Shown: positions 32,254 to 41,573, numbered from the stretch's first letter. The stretch is DNA of 52,618 nt from Verrucomicrobiia bacterium (GCA_020439925.1 JAGRPC010000267.1:15722-68339); one strand, 5' to 3'. The notes: a model not told the origin generated them from the sequence alone. Program-made: numbers and translations.

Positions 32254-33210
32254 ATGCCAGAACCTTCCACCAGCAGCGATGCCCCCCCGGTCTCCTCCGG
32301 GTTGGCGCGGCAGATCCGGGGTGATCTCATGACCCTGACAAAGGCGCGTCTCAGCTTCCTCGTGGTGCTGACGAGCTGTTTCGGGTATTTCGTGGCGACC
32401 AAAGAACACGGTGGATTTTCCTGGCTGACCCTGTTGCATCTCGTTTTCGGGACCGGGCTGTCTGCCGCGGGAGCGGCGGTTTTCAATCAGCTGATGGAAG
32501 TCGAGGCGGACGCGAGGATGAGGCGGACCTCCGACCGACCGCTCCCGGCGAACCGGTTGCCCAAGCCGGCCGCTTTCATTCTTGGCTGGATGCTTGCGGG
32601 ATTTGGCCTCGTCCACCTCGGGGTCAAGGTCAATACGGAGGCGTCGGTGATGGCGGCGGCGACGCTGGTGACCTATCTCTTCCTTTACACGCCGATGAAA
32701 CGGGTCTCGACGGCCAACACGCTCGTGGGGGCGGTATCGGGAGCCTTGCCGCCACTCATTGGCTGGGCGGCGGGTGATCCGGATCCGGGGTGGAAAACGT
32801 TTCTCGAACCGGGTGCGATTTTTCTCTTCGGTCTGCTCTTCTTCTGGCAACTCCCCCACTTCGCCGCGATCAACTGGATGTATCGCGACGAGTATATGCG
32901 CGGGGGGTTCCGCATGTGGTCGAATGACGACGAAAGCGGCGCGAAAACCGCACGCATCGCCCTCTTTTACGCGGTCTGTCTCACCCTGCTTGCGGCCGTG
33001 TTTCCTTTTGTTTCCACCGACATGTCTGCTTGGGGGGCGGCCCCGGGGACCTTTCTTGGAGGAGTCACGGCCCTGCTCGCCGCGAAGTTCCTGAAGAGCG
33101 GAGACCGTTCCGACGCACGGCGCCTCTTTTTCTATACCCTGATCTATCTGCCCCTGATGATGGTCGCCAGCTATCTGGCCTGGGTGGCCAGGAGCGGTCC
33201 GGAAGCGTAA
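32254..33210 (+). CDS. ctaB: Protoheme IX farnesyltransferase (heme O synthase)
   Basis: A 318-residue UbiA-superfamily prenyltransferase that converts haem B to haem O. The first Asp-rich motif reads NQLMEVEADARMRRTSDRPL, where the family has NxxxDxxxDxxMxRTxxRP; here the first acidic residue is Glu. The second region YTPMKRVSTANTLVGAVSGA and FFWQLPHFAAINW with YRDEY are also canonical. About eight membrane helices are visible. With ctaA it supplies haem A to the aa3 oxidase. The next gene (SCO) starts nine bases downstream. Confidence 0.95.
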   Translation: MPEPSTSSDAPPVSSGLARQIRGDLMTLTKARLSFLVVLTSCFGYFVATKEHGGFSWLTLLHLVFGTGLSAAGAAVFNQLMEVEADARMRRTSDRPLPANRLPKPAAFILGWMLAGFGLVHLGVKVNTEASVMAAATLVTYLFLYTPMKRVSTANTLVGAVSGALPPLIGWAAGDPDPGWKTFLEPGAIFLFGLLFFWQLPHFAAINWMYRDEYMRGGFRMWSNDDESGAKTARIALFYAVCLTLLAAVFPFVSTDMSAWGAAPGTFLGGVTALLAAKFLKSGDRSDARRLFFYTLIYLPLMMVASYLAWVARSGPEA

Positions 33211-33219
33211 TCTGAAACA

Positions 33220-33972
33220 ATGGAAGTAACTGACGACCAGACCCGCGCCAAACTCGTCACCTGGTGGAGTTCGATCATCGGGGTTTGCCTTGTGATCATC
33301 ATGGGATCGATTTTCGTGACGCGCGCCTACCTGGTCCGCCGGGGTTACGAGATGGAGAACTGGCGTCCTCCTCATATCGCGAGACTCGAGACCGACCTCA
33401 ATGCCGTGAACCGCGATGGACGCGAGGTTTCTCTCGGGCAGCTGCGCGGGAAAATCTACGTCGCCGGGTATCAATACACCGATTGCCCGGCGGGCTGTCT
33501 GGGGCTTGCGGCCGTGATGAAGACTCTCCAGGTCGAATTTGGAAGCGACCCTCGCTTTCACCTGGTTTCCATCAGCGTGAATCCGGGAGCCGACACCCCC
33601 GAAAAGATGGATGCCTGGGTCAAGGAGAAGGGAGTGGACTCGCCGAACTGGTGGTTCCTCACCGGGAAACCGCAGGAAATCGCCGACTACATGATCTCCC
33701 AATTCAAGTTTTACGGAACGGAAGAGATCACCGATCCGGCTCTCGTGGCGAGCCAGGGTCGCTTCGCCCATGATCAGCGTCTCGCCATCGTCGACGGTGA
33801 CGCGAACGTTCGCGGCTATTACGATGTCCTGAATGTCCAGCGCGGACAAATCGAAGTCGAACGCCTTCGCCGCGATCTCAAGATGGTGTTGAATCCCGAA
33901 TTGAAACTCTCCGACCTGATGCCCGTGAACCCGGCTCCCGATACGTCCCCCGTGAATTCCCGCGAACCATGA
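33220..33972 (+). CDS. SCO1/SenC-type copper chaperone
   Basis: A 250-residue membrane-anchored thioredoxin-fold protein that delivers copper to CuA of oxidase subunit II. One helix (about 14-35) precedes the fold. The copper ligands are present: Cys 89 and Cys 93 in YTDCPAGCLG (CxxxC) and His 184 in RFAHDQRLAIVDGD. The residue after the second Cys is Leu, not the usual Pro. It overlaps the following DUF420-DUF1573 gene by four bases. Confidence 0.93.
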   Translation: MEVTDDQTRAKLVTWWSSIIGVCLVIIMGSIFVTRAYLVRRGYEMENWRPPHIARLETDLNAVNRDGREVSLGQLRGKIYVAGYQYTDCPAGCLGLAAVMKTLQVEFGSDPRFHLVSISVNPGADTPEKMDAWVKEKGVDSPNWWFLTGKPQEIADYMISQFKFYGTEEITDPALVASQGRFAHDQRLAIVDGDANVRGYYDVLNVQRGQIEVERLRRDLKMVLNPELKLSDLMPVNPAPDTSPVNSREP

Positions 33973-35135
33973 GCCCGTTCCTAGCTGCTCTCGATTACTC
34001 CGTTTTTCCTCCGATCAACGCCACTCTCAACGGGCTCAGCACGGTCCTCTTGTTGACCGGTTTCTTCCTCATCAAGGCAGGTCGAAAGAAAGCCCACCAG
34101 TCGGTGATGATCGCCGCACTGACGAGTTCGGCCGCCTTCCTGGTGTGTTATCTCGTGTATCACTACGGTGCCGGTCACACCGAATTCCCGAAGGAATACC
34201 CCATGGCGAGGAAGGTCTACTTTGCGATCCTCGTCCCCCACATATTTCTCGCGGTGGTGAACCTGCCCTTCATCATCATGCTCCTGCTCGCCGCGCTGAA
34301 GGGTAATTTTGACAAGCACAAGCGGGTCGCGCGTTACACCTTTCCGTCGTGGCTCTTCGTCTCGGTGACGGGAGTGATCATCTATTTCATGATCTACGTC
34401 TGGTTCCCCCCGAAGGCGGTGGCAGACACGGAAACCTCCGCCGGACCAGTCATGCCCAGGCTTGGCCTGCGGGAAGGCAACGCCGGAGGACGCGCGGACC
34501 TGGCTCTGACCCGCGCAAACAGCGATGCACGGTACAAGGACGGCGATCTTGTTTTCACTCCCTTCTCCCAGACGGTGAAGGCGGATCCGGGAGAAAAGAC
34601 CCTCGAGGTGACTTTTGCCGTTGAGAACACCGGGACGGAACCCGTCGGGGTGACCTCCCTCGAGAGCGGCTGTGAATGTCTCGAGGTCAAGATCGACGTG
34701 AACCCCGTTCCCCCCAGGAGCAAGGCCACGATCACCGGGATCTTCGACATCGAGAAACTCAGGGGTTCCTCGGAGAGGAAGATCGCGGTCACCGCCGAGG
34801 GACGCGGACGTCCCGTTTTTCTCACGACCCGCATCGAAATCGAACCCGTCTATGAGATCGTGGAGTCGATGACGAGTTGGGCGCGGGGAAGCCAGCCCGA
34901 AACCAAGGTGGTGACCTTTCGCGTCCTGCGGGAGAAGCCGGTGCATGTCCTTTCGGCGGAAAGCAAGCGCCCCGAGGTCACCTGCGAACTGGTCGAAGTG
35001 GAGAAGGGAAGGGTTTACCATCTCAAGCTGACTCCGGTTTCGACGGAGAGCACGCTGCTGGGAATCGTGAGACTCGAGACCGATTGCGAGTTGGAGAATT
35101 ACGCCCGTCCCCTCGCGTATTATTCGATCCAGTAA
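33969..35135 (+). CDS. DUF420 membrane domain fused to DUF1573 domain
   Basis: A 388-residue fusion. Residues 1-146 form a DUF420 (YozB/CtaM-like) membrane domain with four helices and conserved His at 43, 65, 91 and 117 (for example LVYHYGAGH and VPHIFLAVVNLPF); relatives act in maturation of haem-copper oxidases. A linker leads to a periplasmic Ig-like DUF1573 domain (about 192-290) with the hallmark ESGCECLEV (Cys 235, Cys 237), then a further beta domain to the end. The two halves are normally separate proteins. The gene overlaps SCO by four bases, so a joint role in copper or haem insertion is likely; a copper-binding role for the CxC is inference. Confidence 0.85.
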   Translation: MSPFLAALDYSVFPPINATLNGLSTVLLLTGFFLIKAGRKKAHQSVMIAALTSSAAFLVCYLVYHYGAGHTEFPKEYPMARKVYFAILVPHIFLAVVNLPFIIMLLLAALKGNFDKHKRVARYTFPSWLFVSVTGVIIYFMIYVWFPPKAVADTETSAGPVMPRLGLREGNAGGRADLALTRANSDARYKDGDLVFTPFSQTVKADPGEKTLEVTFAVENTGTEPVGVTSLESGCECLEVKIDVNPVPPRSKATITGIFDIEKLRGSSERKIAVTAEGRGRPVFLTTRIEIEPVYEIVESMTSWARGSQPETKVVTFRVLREKPVHVLSAESKRPEVTCELVEVEKGRVYHLKLTPVSTESTLLGIVRLETDCELENYARPLAYYSIQ

Positions 35136-35152
35136 AGGCGGAGCTGGTCGGC

Positions 35153-35590
35153 ATGACGCTGTGGAAACAGATTTCCCTGATTCTCGGATGCGCCGCCGCT
35201 GCCGGCGTCGTCTCGGCTTTCGTTCATCCGCTTCGGCCTCCATGGAAGGAAGTGGAAGATCCCGCCAAAGCCCGCTGGCACATCGATGTGGCGGGAGCGA
35301 AGGCCCTGGCGAGCGAAAAGGTCGTCTGGGTCGATGCGAGAAAGCGTGATTCCTACGAGCAGGGTCACGTCGAAGGCGCCCTGCTGCTCAACCAGGAGGA
35401 GTGGGGAGAGTTGATGTTCGAGCACCAGTCGGCTCTGCAGGAGGCATTCCAGCATCCGGTGATTGTCTATTGTGACGGAAATCAATGTGAGCGCAGCGAG
35501 GAAGTGGCGGAACGCCTCCGTGAATTGCTCGGCCTCGATCCGGTCTACGTGCTGAAGGGGGATTGGCGTGAGATCGCGGCAGCCCGCTGA
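35153..35590 (+). CDS. Membrane-anchored rhodanese-domain protein
   Basis: A 145-residue protein. An N-terminal helix (about 6-24) anchors or exports a single rhodanese domain: VWVDARKRDSYEQGHVEGAL is the usual first half, and IVYCDGNQCERSEEVAERL holds the active-site loop with Cys 107 as nucleophile and a second Cys at 112. ATG 35153 is chosen because upstream in-frame codons overlap the preceding gene and lack a signal. Last of the oxidase-maturation genes; sulfur transfer or thiol redox on the periplasmic side is plausible. Confidence 0.88.
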   Translation: MTLWKQISLILGCAAAAGVVSAFVHPLRPPWKEVEDPAKARWHIDVAGAKALASEKVVWVDARKRDSYEQGHVEGALLLNQEEWGELMFEHQSALQEAFQHPVIVYCDGNQCERSEEVAERLRELLGLDPVYVLKGDWREIAAAR

Positions 35591-35619
35591 GTGGCTTCAG
35601 GCCCTTTGCTTCTCCCGGT

Positions 35620-36033
35620 TTATCCGGAGAAGACCCGATCCCAGAATCCCTCGAGCCCATGACGCTCGAACCAGGAGAGTGACCAGTTGTCCTCGGTGAG
35701 GATCGTCGCAACTTCGGCGGGCGGGACGAGATAGGCCTGGGCCTCGACCTCACCGAATTCTTCGGTCAAAGGTCTGACCGAAGCGCGAAGGTAGAAGTCA
35801 TCCTCGTAGGCATCGAGACGGGCGATCGCCGAATCCGGGACACCGAGAAAGACCCGGCCCTGGACGGGGGCGGGTGAGGAAGGATTGGCAAAGATGCCCG
35901 GATAGACCGCATCCCGGACCCGCCGGATTTCATACCCCGCGAGTGTGGCCGGAACGGAGCGGAGTTCCCGGGCGAGGGTCACGGTATCCCAGATCCTGGG
36001 AACGAGAAGGGTACCGTAGACGAACACGTTCAT
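35620..36033 (-). CDS. Gamma-glutamylcyclotransferase-like protein (AIG2/GGCT fold)
   Basis: A 137-residue protein beginning MNVFVYGTLL, the substrate-loop signature of the GGCT/AIG2 family, with the probable catalytic Glu 77 in LDAYEDDFY. The fold cleaves gamma-glutamyl groups to give 5-oxoproline, but bacterial members vary in substrate. The gene runs opposite to its neighbours, converging on the rhodanese gene 29 bases away and diverging from the lipoprotein gene on its other side. Confidence 0.87.
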   Translation of the reverse strand: MNVFVYGTLLVPRIWDTVTLARELRSVPATLAGYEIRRVRDAVYPGIFANPSSPAPVQGRVFLGVPDSAIARLDAYEDDFYLRASVRPLTEEFGEVEAQAYLVPPAEVATILTEDNWSLSWFERHGLEGFWDRVFSG

Positions 36034-36070
36034 GCGCGGGCGGATGGCGAGGAAGCGGAGCAGTCTTGCA

Positions 36071-36559
36071 ATGCTCAGCCGTATCGCCCAAACTTACCGC
36101 GTGCAACTTTGCTCTCATCTCGCGCGCGTCTTTCTCGCCGCTATTCTCTGCACGGGGATCGCGGGGTGTCGGACTTTGCCGTGGCCGAAGGACAAAGAGA
36201 AAGGGGCCGCTACCGACGAGCCGGAGTCGCCTGCACCCCGTCCCGCAACCACCCTTCCGGTCGGCACCGTTCATCTCGTCGACGAAAATGCCGGGTTTGT
36301 CCTGATTCGGTCGAGCCGCGTTCTTCAGATCGAACCGGGGACCATGCTCCAGGTGCACGGAAACCAGGGCGAAGTTGTGGCAACCCTGGAAGTCAGTCCG
36401 GCAAGAAAGGGGTCCTTTCTTACGGGCGACCTGCGTTGGGGGGCCCCGAAGAAAGGGCAGCAGGTGACGATGGACTATCTTCCGCCGGCCGCGGGATCCC
36501 AGGAAGCGGCGCCTTTTCCCTCCGCATCGGATCCCAACGCCATCCAGGTCCTCGAGTGA
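36071..36559 (+). CDS. Putative lipoprotein
   Basis: A protein of about 162 residues whose signal peptide (RVFLAAILCTGIAGC) ends in a good lipobox, IAGC. A short Pro-rich linker follows, then a small beta domain (GTVHLVDENAGFVLIRSS) that resembles OB-like or SH3-like barrels seen in many Verrucomicrobiota lipoproteins, with a Gly-Lys-Gly-rich turn. ATG 36071 is chosen; GTG 36101 would give a shorter, more typical signal peptide. Function unknown. Confidence 0.72.
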   Translation: MLSRIAQTYRVQLCSHLARVFLAAILCTGIAGCRTLPWPKDKEKGAATDEPESPAPRPATTLPVGTVHLVDENAGFVLIRSSRVLQIEPGTMLQVHGNQGEVVATLEVSPARKGSFLTGDLRWGAPKKGQQVTMDYLPPAAGSQEAAPFPSASDPNAIQVLE

Positions 36560-36585
36560 AAAGGCCCGGGTAATCGGGCTGGCCG

Positions 36586-39255
36586 TCAGGGAATGATATG
36601 ATGAGCCGTGAGGATGCGGTGCACCGCGGCCCGGAGTTCGGTTGGAGCGTACGGTTTAGGCAGCACTCCCTTGAACCCGAAAGCCGCCGGACTCGACATG
36701 GCCGGAGCATCGGAGTAGCCGCTCGAGACGATGGAGAGCACCCCGGGGTCGATTTCGAGGAGACGCCGCATCGTTTCCACCCCGCCCATCCCGTTTTCGA
36801 TGGTGAGGTCGCAGATGAGCAGGTGGAAACGTTCGCCCCGCTCGATGGCTTCGGTATAAACCGCGATGGTTTCGCGGCCGTCCTTGGTTTCGACGACCTC
36901 GTGGCCGGCCCTTCTCAGGGTCGCGGCCATCAGCCTGCGGATCGGGGCGTCGTCCTCGAGAATGAGAATTCGCGTGCCGACGAGAAGTGGTTCTTCATTC
37001 TCCGCGCTGCGGGAAAGGGCAAGATTCGGAATGTCGAAATTCGGATAGGCGGGAACTCCGTCGTCCAGCCCGAGTTCTTCGGTGCGTCGACCCAGTGGAG
37101 CACAGAAGGTCGCGATGGTTCCCTTGCCTTCCTTGGACTGGAGTTGGATGAAACCACCGTGGGCCTTGGCGATGGATTCGCATACGGTGAGACCAATTCC
37201 CGTGGCATTGTTCTCGCGTCGCGTCGTGAAATAGGGTTCGAAAACCCTTTCGAGATCCCGCTCGCTCATGCCGTGACCGGTGTCGATCACTTCAATGAGG
37301 AGGTGATCCTCCTCGGAGGGGGTGTGTGAACCTCGGATTCTGAGCACGCTTTCGGGACTGACGCGGGAGCTTCGGACGATGAGAACCCCCCCGTCCGGCA
37401 TGGCTGCCGCGGAATTGGCAAGGAGGTTCTCGACGAGACGACCGATCTGGGCGGGGTCCACGTTGGCGATGATCTCCGGATCCGCGCCCTGATACTGGTA
37501 GCGGATTTCAGGGTGCCTCAGCCGGTGCTCGGTGAGAAGACGCCGGATCAGATCCGGGATGCGGGTGCGCTCGCGGATGGGGCGTCCCCCCCGGGCGAAG
37601 GTCATGAGTTGCTGGACCAGGCCCGTCGCCTTGGCAGCGGCGGAGAGGGCCTCCGCAAGCATGGACTGGAGTTCGTCGTCTTCCGGGTGTCTTTCCCGGG
37701 CGAGGCTGACGTTTCCGGTGAGAGTGGTGAGGGAATTGTTGAAGTCGTGGGCAAAACCGCGGGCCAGGAGCCCGAGGCCCTCGAGCCTGTGCTGGCGAAT
37801 TTCTTCCGCCGCCTCGAGCCGGGTGGCGGTGATGTCGGTGAAGAGCAGGAGGACGCCTCCCCGAGTTGGATAGGCCCTCACTTCGAACCACATGCCGCGA
37901 CTGGAATCGTGGAAATCGAAGCGGTGGCGCCGTCCGTCGGCGAGAGGGCGGTGAAAATGATCCTCGTAGCGTTCGAGGTCGTTCCCGTCGAAATGTTCAT
38001 TGAAGGGTGAACCGACGAGCCGTTTCCCGGCGGCGAACACCCGATCCGCCTCGGCGTTTGCGTAGCGGATGATTCCGTCCTCGTCGAGTCGCATCAGGGG
38101 ATCCCCCACTTCCTCGAAGGGAGTGGCTCCGCCGGGGGGGAGAACACTTTGGCCGGCTGCGCCAGCGCTGGCAAAAACCGCCTGAGCGTCAGCCACACCG
38201 GCGCCAACTGGAGGTGGACTCCACGAGTCCGCAGGTACCCGGGTGGGGGCAGTCGTCTGGGGATCGATGGAAGCAGATGGTTTGGCTGGCTGCGGCTTGC
38301 GGGCGATGAGGCTCCGAAAGGCCGGATCGCTGGCGATGGAGGCGATTTTTCGAAGCGCTTCACTGCGGGCGGCGGGAGGCTGGGAAGGAGGGAACACCAC
38401 CGGCTGGACCGGTTCGGATGGCTCGACGGCCCCGGATTCGCGAGGTGGTGGCGAAATTGGACTGGGGATGGACGGGAGGTCACCGGGGAGTCCTTCGACG
38501 GCGAGTACGGTGACGAGTCCGATGGCTTCGCCGTCGGAGGTTCGGATCGGCACGGATCGTTCTTCCACCTGCAACTTGCGTCCGTCCCGGGTCGCGAGCT
38601 GTGCGAAGCGTCTGGAGGTTGTTTCGGGACCGGATTCCGAAGGAGATGAGGTCTGACCGCTTTCGGTAGCGGGATCCCCCTCGCTCAGCGGTGCCACGGA
38701 TGCGAAGGGTTGATGAAGCGCCTCCGCAACGGACCAGCCGACCAGCGTCGAAGCGGCCGCGTTGAGATAGGCCAGATTCCCGTCCAGATCGGTGGCAAAG
38801 ACGGCCTGGGGCAGGTGTTGCGAAACCGCCTCGAGTCCGGGCAGACGCAGGGAGAGTCGCTCGCCGGCGATACGGCGCTCCACCACCGACTCGAGGCACA
38901 CGGCAATCTCGGCATCACTGAAAGGTTTTCTCAGGACCGCCGCCGGTTGGGCGGATTGGGCCCGATGGAGGACTTGTTCCTCCGAGTAGCCCGTCACAAA
39001 GACCGAGGGAATGCCGTACTCCCGGCGCAGTCGCCGGGCGAGTTCGATCCCGTCTTCCGCCTCTTCGAGCTGGATGTCGAGGATGGCTAGATCGGGCCTC
39101 TCCCCTTTCAGAAAATCGAGCGCCTGACCGGCGGAGTAGGCGATCCCGGCAATCAGAAAGCCACGTCGGCGCAAGGTCGCCTCGAGATCGCGCGCCGTCA
39201 CCCGATCGTTCTCGACGATCAGGAGCCGGAGGCGGTTGGAGGGCAGGTCATCCAT
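36586..39255 (-). CDS. Hybrid sensor histidine kinase with two receiver domains
   Basis: An 889-residue soluble signalling protein. Order: receiver domain 1 (about 9-125, phospho-acceptor Asp 60 in LAILDIQLEE), PAS (about 140-250), a Pro/Ser/Ala-rich linker (about 255-375), PAS (about 380-475), dimerisation/phospho-acceptor domain with His 503 in GFAHDFNNSLTTLTGN, ATPase domain with N box (Asn 614 region, LVENLLANSAAAM), DTGHGM and GIGLT boxes, and receiver domain 2 (about 762-885, Asp 816 in LLICDLTIENGMGG). The HDFNN form is typical of nitrogen-regulation-like hybrid kinases. No output domain is present. A degenerate PAS protein gene lies upstream on the same strand and may act with it. Confidence 0.93.
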   Translation of the reverse strand: MDDLPSNRLRLLIVENDRVTARDLEATLRRRGFLIAGIAYSAGQALDFLKGERPDLAILDIQLEEAEDGIELARRLRREYGIPSVFVTGYSEEQVLHRAQSAQPAAVLRKPFSDAEIAVCLESVVERRIAGERLSLRLPGLEAVSQHLPQAVFATDLDGNLAYLNAAASTLVGWSVAEALHQPFASVAPLSEGDPATESGQTSSPSESGPETTSRRFAQLATRDGRKLQVEERSVPIRTSDGEAIGLVTVLAVEGLPGDLPSIPSPISPPPRESGAVEPSEPVQPVVFPPSQPPAARSEALRKIASIASDPAFRSLIARKPQPAKPSASIDPQTTAPTRVPADSWSPPPVGAGVADAQAVFASAGAAGQSVLPPGGATPFEEVGDPLMRLDEDGIIRYANAEADRVFAAGKRLVGSPFNEHFDGNDLERYEDHFHRPLADGRRHRFDFHDSSRGMWFEVRAYPTRGGVLLLFTDITATRLEAAEEIRQHRLEGLGLLARGFAHDFNNSLTTLTGNVSLARERHPEDDELQSMLAEALSAAAKATGLVQQLMTFARGGRPIRERTRIPDLIRRLLTEHRLRHPEIRYQYQGADPEIIANVDPAQIGRLVENLLANSAAAMPDGGVLIVRSSRVSPESVLRIRGSHTPSEEDHLLIEVIDTGHGMSERDLERVFEPYFTTRRENNATGIGLTVCESIAKAHGGFIQLQSKEGKGTIATFCAPLGRRTEELGLDDGVPAYPNFDIPNLALSRSAENEEPLLVGTRILILEDDAPIRRLMAATLRRAGHEVVETKDGRETIAVYTEAIERGERFHLLICDLTIENGMGGVETMRRLLEIDPGVLSIVSSGYSDAPAMSSPAAFGFKGVLPKPYAPTELRAAVHRILTAHHIIP

Positions 39256-39331
39256 GGATCCTTCGCGGCGGGAGCGTCGCGGAGCCGCTCATGCTACATT
39301 CAAATCACCATAATTCGCAAAGGAAATTCCC

Positions 39332-39348
39332 CAAACGCCTGGCGTTTG
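39332..39348 (-). repeat. Short inverted repeat between two signalling genes
   Basis: CAAACGCC (39332-39339) and GGCGTTTG (39341-39348) flank a single base in the 119-base gap between the multi-PAS gene and the hybrid kinase gene. No T-run follows on either strand, so an operator or mRNA hairpin is as likely as an attenuator. Confidence 0.3.
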
Positions 39349-39374
39349 CGCGCGAAGCGGGCAGGAGATGGAGT

Positions 39375-41573
39375 TCACGACCGGTTCGGGCCAGGGACAA
39401 CGAGGATCCACTCACGCGAGGGATTTGCCGGATCGACCGGCTCGAGCCTGCCCTGGATCTGTTCGGTGAGAATCTCGAGCGTCTCGATTTCGGAGTCGCG
39501 GTCCGTGAAGATGAAGGTGCGTTGGGCTCCCGGTCGAATCGAGAGAGAGAATCCACCCGCCGAGTGGGGGAGGGCGTTGACGTAAAGTTCGGGTCCCGGT
39601 CCGGGTTGGCGGGTTACGAGGACTAGGCGCATCAGCTCGCCGGCGAGCAGGCTGAGTGGGGTCGCGGTCTGGGCATCGACGGTGAGGTTTTCATCGCCCG
39701 TGACGATGACTTCGCGCCTCCCCGGGCCGCGGCCCGCCAGAGAACAGATTTCGTCAGCGATGCCCCGGAGAAGCGGGAAGACCCAGACGGTATTCGAGAG
39801 ATCGTAGGGACAGGCCAGCGCCATCGAGCGAAGGCGGACCTGCCATTTCACGAAGGCCTCGCGGGCGGCGGTACTCTGAGGTTCGAGGCTGAAAAGGCTC
39901 GTGACGAGCTGCAACTGGTTGCGGAGACTGTGCTGACGGCGCTCCTGGGCCGGGGGACCGTCGCAGGAACTCGCAACTGCGGAGCGGTGGATCACCGAGG
40001 GCTTGGAAAAGCCGGGAGCGTCCTTCAGAAACACGATTGAACCTCGGGACGTACCCTCGTCTTCCAGGGCGAGAAACTCCGCCACCATCCCTCCCGGCAA
40101 GTCTGCCTCGGCGAAACTGGAACCGTGCGTCGAATCCGTATCGGCTTCAAGAACCGCCGCCGCTGCCTCGTTCGCTGCATCGATCTTTCCCCGGGTGTCG
40201 AGCTTAAGCATCGGGAGAGGAGCGTGTGCGAAGGCCGCATTCTGCCAGAAACTGCGCTCCCGCAATGACCGCAGCTCCGTCAGGTTTCTCACCACGGCGA
40301 GAACCTGATCGTCGCCGCCGGAAGAAAGGGTGACGGAAAACTCGTAGTTGCCCGATCCCGGTCCCCGGATCTCCGCCTGGATGGTACGAGTCCTGTCGAG
40401 GATCTGTCCGAGGCACTGGGAAAAGACATTGCCAAGGACAGGCCACACTTCGGAGAGCAGGCGCTTTCGCCAGGTGTCGTCGGGTTGCAATTCCTTCCAC
40501 GGGGAGGGTGGGGGGGCGAAGTCTGAAATGGTCCCGTCGCGTTCGATGAGGAGAATCAGATCGGGAACGGCGTTGAGAAGGGCCTGGGCCTTTTTGGCGA
40601 CGGCTCGAAGCCTGGATCTGAGGCGTTCGCGGACATCTTCTTCCTCCGGGTTCTCGAAGAGATAGAGGCTCATCAAGGGAGGGCTTCCCGGTTCACCGAC
40701 CGGACACCAGGTCAGGAGAGTGCGGCGTTCGCCGGTCCGGGTTCGCAACCAGATTTCGCGAGACAGGGTACGTTCCTCTGACGGACGCGGACGGGAGTCT
40801 GCCCCATTTCCTCCAAGGAGTCCCTGCTCCGCTGCGGCGAGGGCGGACGCTTCGGCAGGGTGGAGCAGATCGGGAAAGGGCGAGAGGCGCAGGTCCTTCA
40901 TCCCGATTCCCGAGAGCTGAATGAAGGCGGGATTCGCGTCAATGATCCGATCGCTGCGGTCGACCAGGACCGTTGCCGTTCGGGTATGGGAAAAAAGTGC
41001 CCGGAATTTCCAGCGACCATTCCGCTGGGTTTCCTCGGCCCTCCTGGTCTCCGTCACATCCTCGAGCGTAAGAGTCATACCACCATCCGGCAGCAGAGAA
41101 GACCGGAATTCGATCTCCCTCGGTTTCTGCGCCGCGGTGCGCAGCGTGAAGGTGCGGGTCAGCTGGTTTCTCCATATGTCTTCCCTCCAGGATTGGATGA
41201 CTTTTTCGCGGTGCTCCGTTTCGGGACAAAGGGCAGTGAGCCAGGACTCGATGCCGCCACTTTCAACGATGCCATGCCCGGTGAGTTGTCGGCACAGGGC
41301 GTTCTCGTGACGCACTTCCTGCTTGGTGCCCAGCAGGACAAAACCGTAAGGCAGCGTATCAAGCAACTGGGAACATTCCGGTGAAACGGTTCCCGCAGCA
41401 AAGATCGGCGTGGGATGATGGGAAACCGAGGCAGGTTTCGCCGAAGGTGAGGGTCCCGATTTGCCAGGGCCAAAAATCCCGCCGCCTGGCGCGAGAAATA
41501 CGTTGGGAGAGTGAGCGGTCGTTTCACTGATCCCTTTGCTATCGAAGTCACGCGCTGGATCGTGGTCGGGCAA
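39375..41573 (-). CDS. Multi-PAS protein with degenerate histidine kinase domain
   Basis: A 732-residue protein without membrane segments. Four PAS-like regions can be made out (about 65-175, 190-310, 325-435, 440-520). They are followed by a HisKA_2-like helix pair (544-590): QHSLRNQLQLVTSLFSLE matches the family's HRVKNNLQLISSLL, with His 548 kept, and LRSMALA matches its second helix. The ATPase part (635-730) has eroded: GELMRLVLVTR stands where NELVTNALKHA is expected, no DxGxG box exists, and the glycine-rich box is missing. It probably cannot bind ATP normally. The first residue is encoded by TTG; no better start is near. It lies just upstream of the hybrid kinase gene. Confidence 0.82.
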   Translation of the reverse strand: MPDHDPARDFDSKGISETTAHSPNVFLAPGGGIFGPGKSGPSPSAKPASVSHHPTPIFAAGTVSPECSQLLDTLPYGFVLLGTKQEVRHENALCRQLTGHGIVESGGIESWLTALCPETEHREKVIQSWREDIWRNQLTRTFTLRTAAQKPREIEFRSSLLPDGGMTLTLEDVTETRRAEETQRNGRWKFRALFSHTRTATVLVDRSDRIIDANPAFIQLSGIGMKDLRLSPFPDLLHPAEASALAAAEQGLLGGNGADSRPRPSEERTLSREIWLRTRTGERRTLLTWCPVGEPGSPPLMSLYLFENPEEEDVRERLRSRLRAVAKKAQALLNAVPDLILLIERDGTISDFAPPPSPWKELQPDDTWRKRLLSEVWPVLGNVFSQCLGQILDRTRTIQAEIRGPGSGNYEFSVTLSSGGDDQVLAVVRNLTELRSLRERSFWQNAAFAHAPLPMLKLDTRGKIDAANEAAAAVLEADTDSTHGSSFAEADLPGGMVAEFLALEDEGTSRGSIVFLKDAPGFSKPSVIHRSAVASSCDGPPAQERRQHSLRNQLQLVTSLFSLEPQSTAAREAFVKWQVRLRSMALACPYDLSNTVWVFPLLRGIADEICSLAGRGPGRREVIVTGDENLTVDAQTATPLSLLAGELMRLVLVTRQPGPGPELYVNALPHSAGGFSLSIRPGAQRTFIFTDRDSEIETLEILTEQIQGRLEPVDPANPSREWILVVPGPNRS

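Noticed and set aside
35609..35632. Hairpin CTTCTCC/GGAGAAG between the converging rhodanese and GGCT-like genes as a terminator
   Set aside because: No T-run on either strand and it overlaps a stop codon; too weak to call.
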